Source: Oegoconia quadripuncta (taxonomy: Eukaryota > Arthropoda > Insecta > Lepidoptera > Autostichidae). Taken from it: a DNA stretch of 64,000 bases. This document shows positions 1 through 9,800 of the stretch, in pieces. Each line of letters begins with the position of its first letter. The stretch's first letter is position 1. The DNA lies in contig OX438758.1 of the NCBI GenBank assembly GCA_949316235.1, forward strand, positions 14,727,731 to 14,791,730, written 5' to 3'. The notes beneath the pieces are model-generated. The model worked only from the letters and a program-made list of their open reading frames with translations. It made no database searches and was not told the DNA's origin. A program made the position numbers and the translations under genes.

Positions 1-1
1 G

Positions 2-466
2 ATACCCACATCGTCTACAAAAAAAAGTGACATTCAAGAATGGTTGACAAAGAAGAACATTTCTTTTTTGAATACAGATATAAAGGAAGAATTGTTAAGA
101 AAAGTGAAAGCTAGTAACCCGAAGAAGATTTATGCCTTAGATCAGCTGGCAAACGAACGGGGTCATGAAGTGATAAGACTGCCACCATATCATTGTCAAT
201 ATAACCCCATCGAACTCATCTGGGCTCAAGTCAAAGGAGAAGTTGCTGCAAATAACCATACATTCAAGATTGCAGATGTTGAAATCCTTCTCCACAAGGC
301 TATAGATAATGTTACGCAAGAAGATTGGGCCAAATGTGTGAAGCATGCCGAGGAGCTCCAGGACAAAGACTTACAGAAAGCCATTTTAAGAGACGAAGCC
401 CCGCCACTGATAATAAATCTACAGGAAGATGACACAGATGATGAAGATTCGGATGAGGATGAATAA
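2..466 (+). pseudogene. IS630/Tc1/mariner-type DDE transposase, C-terminal fragment cut by window edge
   Basis: The open frame runs in from the left edge and ends at TAA 464-466. It carries the DDE_3-type C-terminal motif PPYHCQYNPIELIWAQVK, whose E is the presumed third catalytic residue, and ends in a strongly acidic tail (EDDTDDEDSDEDE). The element at 3864-12780 has the related motif PPYHCDLNAIELIW and, after a frameshift, a similar acidic tail, so both belong to the same transposase group. The first two catalytic aspartates and the DNA-binding region lie outside the window. Whether the full copy is intact is unknown; no terminal inverted repeat is seen to its right. Confidence 0.75.
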
Positions 467-511
467 TTAATAATCCCCTAGGGATATTTTTTATTTATTA
501 ATTTATTGCAA

Positions 512-534
512 AAAACGGCCCTTTTCAGGGCCAC
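512..534 (+). promoter_or_regulatory. histone-mRNA-type 3' stem-loop
   Basis: GGCCCTTTTCAGGGCC at 517-532 forms a perfect 6-bp stem with a TTTC tetraloop, flanked by AAAAC upstream and ACAAC downstream. This is the known consensus of the 3' stem-loop of replication-dependent metazoan histone mRNAs. No histone coding sequence is present upstream inside the window: the frame that ends 51 bases before it is a transposase. No clear purine-rich downstream element follows. It may be the 3' end of a histone gene whose body was displaced by the transposon, or a chance match. Confidence 0.6.
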
Positions 535-763
535 AACACGATCTACAGTGTTTCATTCGATCAACACGATCTATAATTATTGTATATATGCACCTCGACC
601 ACTCTTACGCACATCACTATGCCGCTCTATTGTTATGGACGTATTTCTATAGGTGCGAGCGAGATAGACAGATAAAAATGATTTATGGCCCGACGACTCA
701 GTTCGTAATGCGTCTACTATAGTAGCTTCATATTTAAACTGCGGAGTGAACCAGGCCTGGTAC
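535..763. other. unassigned spacer between stem-loop and gypsy fragment
   Basis: No open frame of note, no repeat recognised. It has balanced composition compared with the AT-rich DNA elsewhere. It ends where the reading frame of the gypsy reverse transcriptase becomes recognisable. Confidence 0.4.
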
Positions 764-1150
764 AATGTAAAGTTCAATAAGAAAAAATTGCAATACAAGT
801 CTGATCATGTAAAATATGTGGGCCTTATAATCTCTAAGTCTGATATTAAAGTTGATCCAGACCATATAAAAGCCATAGTAGAGTTGAAAGAACCACAAAA
901 TGTAAAACAGCTACAAAAGTTTTTAGGTATGTGTACTTATTTTGGCAAGTTTATACCACACTATTCCAATACAACTTTACCTCTCAGAGAGTTGCTTAAA
1001 AAAGAAGTTTTGTGGAACTGGGGTCCAGCTCAAGAGCAGGCTTTTAATGTGATAAAACAAAAACTTAGTTGCACACCTACATTGTCCATATTAAAAGATA
1101 AAGGGGGTCATAACTTTGCAAACAGATAGCTCAAAAGGCGGCATGGGTGC
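764..1150 (+). pseudogene. gypsy 1 pol, RT thumb and RNase H start
   Basis: The frame shows the post-catalytic RT region, with KYVGLIISKS, the FLGMCTYFGKFIPHYS motif typical of Ty3/gypsy, and the linker ending in AFNVIKQKL. A frameshift near 1104 moves the RNase H start (QTDSSKGGMGA) into another frame. The sequence then stops at the TSD of the solo LTR at 1151 and resumes at 3161. The upstream catalytic YxDD part of RT is missing. Confidence 0.85.
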
Positions 1151-2596
1151 TGTAACGTGGTATTTTCAATGCTACGTTGAGGCGAATTATCTCGATTTTT
1201 TATCAAGCTTAAAGTGAGCGGTTTTTGAATGGAATTAGTCCCTCACTGACACCATACGTAGGAATTTCATTTTATATTGAGGTAAAATGTATGTCCATCC
1301 CTTTCTAACATACCCATTATTTATATTTCCGTCCCATTCTTGGATAAATTCTGTGTCAATCGTTGAATCTTTAATTTTTGACTACTTTCTGAAAGCCTTT
1401 TTATAGCGTCCATTCGATGTGGAAGGGTATCCCTAACCTCCCACAGCGAGGGTTCCTTTTAGGGATTCGTGGTCTAATTTTTGTTCATTAATTTCGTTCA
1501 TTAATCGATTTTCCAGTCTGGTGATACCGGCCATTTATTGGGTTTGGACTATAGCCACACCTGGGTTACCAGGGGAAGATTCGGTTTTCCCTGACAGGTG
1601 TGGCTGAAGTAACTTCAAACTTTCAGGTCGTCAATTATCAGTTTCAGATGTGTAACTTTTATTGTGCAAAATATAGGGCTGAAGTTGTGATCGCAGCCCG
1701 ATTCGCGGCAAGAAGGCGTAGTCCCGTTGACAGGAAGGAATCTTGAGTTTTTTCAGGTGACTTTTCAGGGCTCCAATGTCAAGTGAAAGGAAACGTTGGT
1801 ATCCGAGGAAGACCTCCCGAACGACGAGAGCTGCTGGCACCTAAGCCACCTTCGGGAAGGTTCTGGAGCCAACCGTTGTCCCAACAATTAGGGGAACCCC
1901 TGAAACGGTCACCTGACATCACTGGTATAAACAACAGAGCTCAGGACCTCGATGAAATTCCTGTCGCGGCACTTGCCTTCCGATAGCGTCCAGAGACGGA
2001 GCTGCGGCTACATACGTTATAAACTCAGTTTTGTGGTAAGCATTTTGAAGAGACAGCTCCATTGAAAGCAGCCTGAATCATTGTTTATCAACGTCATTCT
2101 AAAACCGGCGTATTTATTTCAGATTCGGCTCTTTTAAGTGAAATTTACCTGCGCCTGCGGCGTGTCTGAAACCGCGTGCCGCATATTTGCTGCACCGGTA
2201 TGTATTACTGCTGTTTAACCTTACCAAGGCCCTCGGAGCCTCTCCATTATTATGAATATTGTTTCTAAATATTAAATTCTTTCCAGGAAGCTGAAAGTGT
2301 GGAGTGGACATTGTGCAAAGCACCCTAGGCAGGCATATTTTCCTCCGACAGGTGAGTTTTTACCATATTACAACCATACGACATTATCTTATTACTGTCT
2401 CTCATCGGATAGGGTAATCTTTCTTTGAAAAAGACAAATTTTAGTTAATATTAACCATGTGCCACCAGGCACATGTTCTCTTTTAATACTTAATAACTAT
2501 TACTACTTAAATTAGCATTTCATACCATTCCGAACCACCCTACAACCATGTATAATGATGTAGGTCTACTCCGAGTGTAGTTTCAACCCCTATTTA

Positions 2597-2678
2597 TACG
2601 TAACATTGCAGGGGTTAGTACAACTATGATAATATATTTATATTATCATAGTTGTACTAACCCCTGCAATGTTACGTA
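2597..2678. repeat. 82-bp perfect palindrome
   Basis: Two perfectly complementary 40-nt arms (2597-2636 and 2639-2678) are separated by two T residues. Each arm contains TGCAGGGGTTAGTACAACTA or its complement. It lies inside the solo LTR. It could be a tiny fold-back insertion or a structure of the LTR itself. Confidence 0.95.
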
Positions 2679-2689
2679 TCGCAGGAGGA

Positions 2690-2779
2690 ACCATATTGGG
2701 GCGAACAGCTACCAGTGTCATATTGGGGCGAAGAGCCTCTGTCATATTGAGGCGAACAGCTACAGTGTCATATTGGGAG
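2690..2779 (+). repeat. degenerate short tandem repeat in the solo LTR
   Basis: CATATTGGGGCGAACAGCTA-like units occur four times in about 90 bp (near 2692, 2718, 2742 and 2769) with small changes. The function is unknown; repeated motifs in the U3 of an LTR often act as regulatory sites, but this is inference. Confidence 0.7.
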
Positions 2780-3160
2780 CTACCAGTGACTGCTCAACAG
2801 TCCTGCGCAGCTGTGTAGCAGCTGAATTAGCAGTCGGGTTACCACCCGCATCACAGGGAGTGATAACACCTCACCTCACCACCAGACTCATAGCCTTCAG
2901 CTATTTCCTTTAATAATTTTCTCTTTACTGCCGAGTGCACTGGAGCAGGCGGGTTCCACAGACAGAGCACGTGGAACACGGCTGACCCAGTCACCCCCCA
3001 ATATATTTTAAGAGTTATCGACCAAGCGAGCCAACAACCCGAGCATTATTCTGTTGCTAGTTGAGAATGTTTGTCAATGTATTTTACCAATAAACAGAGA
3101 CTGGTTAACGGATATAATTTTATTATTTATACCACTACCTGACCCGGAAAATAGGTTGCA

Positions 3161-3863
3161 GTGCTTGCCTATTACAGGAGGGCAGACCAGTTTCGTTTTA
3201 TTCTAGGTCGTACACAGAGTGTGAAAAAAGATGGGCACCCATTGAGAAGGAGTTGTTCGCAATATGCATGGCCATTGAAAAATATCACCAGTTCATATAT
3301 GGGCAAAAAATAGTTGTAGAAACAGACCTTATGGTATTATGGCTTATGGCTTATGCCCTTGGTAGTCATAATAAATAAAGACATTAATAAAATTAGTGCT
3401 AGACTACAACGTATGGTTTTAAAACTGCTAAAATATGACTTGGACATTAAATACATACCAGGTTCAAGGATGTTTATTGCTGATTATTTATCTAGAAACT
3501 TTATAACTGACAATGCTAAAATAGAGCCAAGCCTACAGGAAGCCAAGCCTACATTGCTTAGAATCCGATTTGGCAGTGTCAGATAAAAGACTAGAGCAAA
3601 TTCAAAAATATACAAAGGATGATCCAGTTTTAAAACAAATTTTGATATGGTATAATAATGGTTGGCCTAGTTGTGATAAAAATATGAGTAAGGACTTAAA
3701 AATATTTCTAAAGTTAAAACATTTTCTACATGTAAGAGACCAGGTTCTTTACTATAAGGATAAAGTTGTAATACCTTCTGTAATGAAAAATGATGTACTT
3801 ACCATTATACATTCTGGACATTCAGGCATAGTTAAGTGCAAGAAACGAGCCAGAAATATAGTA
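3161..3863 (+). pseudogene. gypsy 1 pol, RNase H to integrase zinc finger
   Basis: Resuming after the solo LTR, the frame reads FYSRSYTECEKRWAPIEKEL (RNase H), then VETD near 3320. A small local duplication of TTATGGCTTATG-like sequence (about 3333-3355) breaks the frame. It recovers as LQRMVLKLLKYDLDIKYIPG and ADYLSR, the end of RNase H. A further frameshift near 3570 leads to the integrase N-terminal region (HSGHSGIVKCKKRARNIV), whose HHCC zinc finger is interrupted by the mariner-type element at 3864. Confidence 0.85.
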
Positions 3864-4275
3864 GAGTCTGTCTAAAAAGTCTGTTTACATGGGTAATTTT
3901 AAGGGTAATTTTAATTCTCACCCTAGCAACACAGCAAATAATGTATAGTTTATTTGTACAATCTTGATACTTTGGAATACAAATATTTATATAAATGATG
4001 ATTAGTGATTAAAAAATATTTGATTATGTACAGAATTACAGGAAAAGTCAACAAATAAAAAAAATACTTCACAGTATTATGTACACACATTTATTTACTT
4101 TTACTTGCCTATACAAAAAAAGTTGAGTCGACAAATAATAAGAAACCCGTCAATGCAACTAGAATTGAATTGAACTGACTTTATTATTATTTAGAACCAG
4201 ATTTTGACTGTTATGAATATATTTATACGTGATGAATATATTTATGAGATGAATATATTTATGAGATGAATATAT

Positions 4276-5840
4276 TTATTCGTCATAGTCAAAATCTGGT
4301 TCTAAATATTCAACTCCAGATATTATGTCTGTGTCTGGCTCTGACATAATATGTTCTAATTGTAGTGAAGTTTCAGATACTTCACTAGAAATAGAACTAG
4401 TATCGCTATCTTCTCCTCCGAGCTGAATTATAAATTCTTCTAAATTATCGTCAAGTCAAATCACGTTCCCAGTATTTTCTTTCCACGTTTTTGACGTGAT
4501 CACACTCTATTTTCCAATCGTTGCTAGTAATTGACCCGAATGCTTCTTCAATCAACTTAGGGATTTCAGCTTTTTCTCTATTAATATTCTTCTCTGCAAC
4601 TCTTCTTTTCGCAAGGCTCCAAATTAGCTCAATGGCATTCAGATCACAATGATAGGGCGGTAATCTTTGCACAATATGGCCGTGCTGTTTAAAAACATTA
4701 TCTATTTCAAATTCAGGTGTTGGTTTATGTTTCTTGACAAGTTCCAATAAAACTGATTTGGTCATTTGATCTGTAAAGTCAATTTCGTTTTGAGGTAACC
4801 ACTCCTTAATGAGATCTTTTCTTGTTGCTATTGTAGGTGGCCTGTTTGTTTGAATGCAGTGATAGGATGCATTATCCATTATAATTACACTTGGATCAGG
4901 TAAATTAGGAATAAGCTTCGTAATAACCCATTTCTTGAAATTTTCTTTATTCATGTCGTGGTGAAAGTCGGCATTATTGTCTTTCGACTTGTAAACGAGA
5001 AGTGCATTGGGAATGAAACCTTCTTCAGTGCCAGCATGGACGACAATATAACGTTCCCCAAGTGAAATATCTGATGAAGGTCCAGGTTCATCAGGACTTT
5101 GCCAACATTTTTGTGGGCGGTAGGATGTATGAACATATGTTTCGTCAATGTACACTAAATGTTTTCTAGTTTCAGGTGGCTCATTTCGAAATCGTTGCAG
5201 AGCCTGTAGATACCTAAAGCGCCATGCAACAATATCATTTCTTTCAATGAGAACCAAACGTTTGCTTCTTAATTTTTTGAATTTATAACCCATTTTGTAT
5301 AATATCTGTCGCAAACTATCTTTATTTCCTTGGAAATTAATGTCTACTTTAAGCTCAGCAACAAGTTTACGTAAAGTTGGCATTTCTTTTCTCACAGCAT
5401 AAAATGAATGAATCTTGTTGCGAATGGCACATTTGTCAAAGTCATCCAAATTGATTTTCAAAGGGCGTCCAGTCTTTGAACCACGACCTTTTCCAGGCGT
5501 GCGCCATACTCCGTTATTTACGGCAGCTTCTTTTTTAATACGAGCCAAAGTCACTCTTGAAACACCTAAAAGAAATCATATTCTGTATAAAGAGAAAACG
5601 AACAAACAAACAATCACACTTTCGCATATTTTAGTACTTAATTTAAAACTAAATAAATTACAGGAACAAAAAATAAAATAAATACAAGTATCAACTAGTC
5701 AACATACCGGTCATGGTGGATACTCTTTCTATAACTTTGTTTTTGTTCACCAAATCTCTTTGTTCCGCCTTTTCACGCTCACAAAACTCAATAACCTTGT
5801 AAATTATCTTCCTCGCACTACTGCTCAAAGGTTTTGGCAT
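4276..5840 (-). pseudogene. IS630/Tc1/mariner transposase, two exons, frameshifted acidic tail
   Basis: Exon 1 runs 5840-5708 from MPKPLSSSARKIIYKVIEF to a GT donor (5707). Exon 2 begins at 5565 after TTCTTTTAG and joins in phase (GVSRVTLARIKKEA, a helix-turn-helix-like segment). The catalytic triad is visible as VYIDETYVH, VIIMDNASYH and AIELIW. The second D and the E are separated by about 81 residues, much longer than DD34E mariner and close to the DD82E group (Sailor) described for IS630-Tc1-mariner. The main frame stops at TGA 4453-4451. One base of frameshift reopens an acidic tail to TAA 4278-4276, ending DFDYDE. The tail is probably native because the fragment at 2-466 also ends acidic. 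Confidence 0.85.
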
Positions 5841-5976
5841 TATTATAAGAATATTAAACACGGAAATCTAAATAAAATTGAGTAAAGCTATGTTTGTAAT
5901 TAGAATTTTGACAGCGCCTACAGGGTTACCAGTATAAGTTTTTAAATTTCTACTAAAATTTCTCATGTAAACTGAC

Positions 5977-6486
5977 TGTTCGCGCCACTACAAAGGGGCG
6001 CTTCTTATTTTCTTTATAGTCTTAATGTAGGTAACCGCTATATTCCAAATTCATGTCTACCGCTTTATCGGCTGCATCAATGTCACTGACCGTCCTTACG
6101 GTCAGTCCTATGATCGACCTCGTCATCGCCGGTCGTCGATTGTTCGGCTATAATTGCTTGAGGATCCTCTGGATCTTCACCTCGGAGTGTACGCATTGCG
6201 CTCCATCCGCGGTAATAAGAAGCTCTGGCTATCTTGTAGCCAGTATCGAAGGACGCTATTATAAGGTGTAGCATCAGTGACGGACGACCAGAGCGCCGAG
6301 AAGAAGCGCTGCCAGGCCCTGAAGAGTACCAGCTCAAGACCGTGGCTAAGAGGTGATCGTAGCTTCCCTTGGTGCAGCCCCCTTTTGGATCAAAGGTCAG
6401 ACGTTACGCTCACTTTCGTAAACCTATGGATACCTACCCGCTCGTGGGTTAGCGATCAGCTATATAACTTAGCTGCCGCGTCCACA
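5977..6486 (+). repeat. BEL 5' LTR
   Basis: It starts TGTTCGCGCC and ends GCGTCCACA, 510 bp. It is identical to the 3' LTR except at 6216. As 5' LTR it should hold the promoter; no strong TATA box was identified, and TATATAA at 6460-6466 lies close to its 3' end. Confidence 0.97.
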
Positions 6487-6493
6487 TTATTTC

Positions 6494-6510
6494 TGGTCCT
6501 TCGAGCCGGA
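6494..6510 (+). promoter_or_regulatory. candidate BEL primer-binding site
   Basis: TGGTCCTTCGAGCCGGA starts 8 bases after the 5' LTR and begins with TGG, the complement of a tRNA CCA end. The cognate tRNA was not identified. Confidence 0.5.
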
Positions 6511-6834
6511 TGTCTACCTCATATTTCCCGCCCTCAACCCATTATACTTATAGTAAGTAAAACGTGTTCCGCTTCCAATAACTTAAAACTATAAGATTAC
6601 GCTTGTTAATTTCAACATTCACTTTGTGAAGGTGGTTGAATATTAAACCGCTCCTACGCTTTGCGAACGATAGCGGCCATTACATACGCTTGCCGCGTAA
6701 TCCATTCGCATCCCACACTACACGTGTTATTCTACGTAGTAGCATAGAGGAATAACACAGTAGTCATTAACGCGTTTTAAGACTTTAATTCTTAAAATTT
6801 ATTTCGTCGAATATTTTAATATTTGGCTTATATA

Positions 6835-9800
6835 ATGGCTACTAAAGCCGATGATAAGTTTCTAGATGCTAAAGGGATGGATATATTAGAAATAAAATTA
6901 AAGAAACTTATTGGTAAACGCGATGTGATTTATGCTCGGATGCAGATTATATACAAATGTTCTCTAAATGTTGCTAAAGACGACCAGTCGGAGGAATTGT
7001 TTCTTAGTAACATGATTTCTTTGGAATCTTTACGCTCTGAATTTAACGCGATCATTGATGAAATTAATGATACCGAATTGACTTTAAATCCTAACGCTGA
7101 AGCGAATTATCAAAGTTTTTCTGCTTTTGAGGATTTATATTGTCGTTGTAAACACGTGGCAGGCAAGTTATCGTCAAGGGCACTACCGCCAGACGGATCT
7201 AATAATCTATCTAATATGCCTAGAAAATCCATTAGATTACCTGAATTGGACTTAGTAAGTTTTTCTGGAGACCCAATTAAATGGCCCATATTTTATGAGT
7301 CTTTTAAACGCACTATTCACGAAAACCCAGATCTTACCGACCACGAACGTGTTCAATATTTGATTGGTAAGTTATCTGGCCGGGCACTTTCCGTTTGTAC
7401 TGGAATCTCACCGAACGGCGACAATTATCGCACCATATGGCATCTTTTAGTTGATAAATATGAAGACAAACGTAGTCTGGCCACTGCTTATCTCGATCAA
7501 ATGTTCGAATTCAAATCTTTTAACACCGCGACATCGAAAAATTTGGACTTATTTTTGGATAAATTTTGTTCCGCAGTTTCAAGCTTAAAATCGTTAAAAT
7601 TCGATAACTTAACGGAATTTATGCTTTTATATATATCTCTGAAGAAAATCGATTCAGAAACCGCTCGTTCGTTTGAAATGTCTATTCGAGGTAAACCTAT
7701 TCCTAACTACAACGACCTCATTGAATTTTTACGCTACCAGTCTAAAATATTAGAACGGACTACTACCGCCGCTGCTATGCAAAGGCGTATCGAACCCGCA
7801 CATACTAGACCCGCTGCACACCCTAAATCGACACATTCGTTTGTTACCGCCTCGACCTTTAACACTTTGTGTCCACTTTGTAACCGAAACAATCATTTCA
7901 ATTTATACAAATGCCCCGAGTTTCATTCATACTCGATGGACGATAGATTTAACTTTGTAAAGACACATAACGGATGCACCAATTGTCTCAGTTTATCGCA
8001 TAACAATTCCGCATGCAAGTCAGCGTTTCATTGTCGATTTTGCGACTGTAAACATCACTCATTATTGTGTCGTAAACAGAAGTTTTCCAATATCGCAGAC
8101 TCGCCTACTGATAAGAATAGGAACCGGTCTATAGGACCTTGCACCCGCGCTTCCCCTCCCGTTTCCGCCGCGATCGCTCCGTCCGGTCCCACTCCTCACT
8201 TGTCTGGCGACCAGCGGCCGCCCGCGCATATGACTTCAACTATATCTCAACAACACGTTTCACTTTGCAATGTACAGTCTACCGCGCCGCGTAGTGACAC
8301 ATGCCTTCTGGGTACAGTGCAGGCGGACGTAATTGACGCTAACGGCCGTGCTACCTGCATTCGCGCGCTAGTGGATCCAGGTTCACAAAATAATTTTATC
8401 ACTTCGACTTGCTGTTCTAAATTGAATTTAAATTTTAATAAAGTGACACGCGCTGTTGTTAAGGGCATCGGTTCCGCTCCTAATCCTATTAAGGGTGCTA
8501 CGTCACTAAGTTTAACTTCTCGACTTAACAAAAATATTCCTATTTCACTCGATGCATACGTGATCGATCGCATCACAGATCATCTACCTACAGTACAAAT
8601 AGATGTGTCGACGCTTACGTTTTTGAATAATATTGCACTTGCCGATAACTTATTTCATTCTCCGAGTGAAATCGATGTTTTAATTGGGGCACCTCTGTTC
8701 TCTGAGATTTTATTATCAGGTCGTATTACGGGTCCAATAGGTACTCCAACCGCATTTGAAACCATTTTTGGTTATATGATTATAGGTAATGCTCCTATAA
8801 GTCGTACTGACAATATGTCCTACGTATCTCTGTGTTCTACTGTAGAACCCACTCCGCAATTGGATATGCTGCTACATAAATTCTGGCAACTTGAAGAAGT
8901 CTCCGTTCCGTCGACCATGAGTATGGCCGCGCGCGAATGTGAAGAGATCTTTACCAACACTGTCGCCCGCGACTGTACGGGCCGCTATACCGTATCATTA
9001 CCTTTTTCTCACGATCCCTCTGATTTAGGTGAATCTTATCAAACCGCAAAAAAACGCTTTATGTCACTTGAACGCAAGTTAAACTCGTCATCGCAGCTGA
9101 GAGTTGAATATGATGCAATTGTAAGGGAGTATGTAGAAAAGGGTTACATATCAATTTTGCACAATGACGATCATTTTACGGGATATTACATACCACATCA
9201 CGCAGTAGCGCGTTTAGATAAAACCACTACTAGATGGCGTATGGTGCTAGATGCAAGTGCCAAGTCCGCCTCTGGCGTGTCATTAAATGATATATTACAT
9301 ACGGGGAAAAATTTACAAAATGATTTGTTTTTAATATTACTTGACTTTCGTTTTTATAAATTCGCTTTTACCTCAGACATTAAACAAATGTATTTACAGA
9401 TTTTAACGCACCCAAATGATCGTAAATATCAAAAATTCGTATACCGTTTTGACTCCTCCGCGCCGCTCGATACATATCAATTTAACCGCGTTTGCTTCGG
9501 TCTCCGTAGCAGCCCCTTTCTCGCTATCCGTGTACTTAGACAACTTTGTGCGGATGAACGAATCCGCTTACCGCTCGCTACTGCTGTAGTCGAACAAAGT
9601 TGTTATATGGATGACATTTGCTCGTCTATGCCTAACCTACGCGATTGTATAAAACTCAGAGACGAACTCCGTGAGTTGCTTGCGGCCGGGGGCTTCCAGC
9701 TCGTTAAATGGTCTAGTAATTCCCCAGACGTACTGGAATCTTTACCAGAATCTGACCGTCACACCGCAAAAATTAATTTTGACGAACCAAACCAGCCACT

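Larger units (their letters stand above)
1151..3160. mobile_element. large solo LTR (about 2.0 kb)
   Basis: The insert begins TGTAACG and ends GGTTGCA, giving TG...CA ends, and is flanked by GTGC at 1147-1150 and 3161-3164. Removing it with one GTGC rebuilds the gypsy RNase H frame (GGMGA then CLLQEGRPVSF). No protease, RT or integrase frame is visible inside, and near the right end there is an AATAAA signal (about 3090) as expected for R-U5. The simplest reading is a solo LTR left by LTR-LTR recombination; a short non-autonomous LTR element is the alternative. The family is not recognised. It holds a long hairpin at 2597-2678 and short repeats at 2690-2779. Confidence 0.75.

Noticed and set aside
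1783..1986. Plus-strand frame of 67 codons in the solo LTR
   Set aside because: Low-information composition, no domain, lies within an LTR; chance frame.
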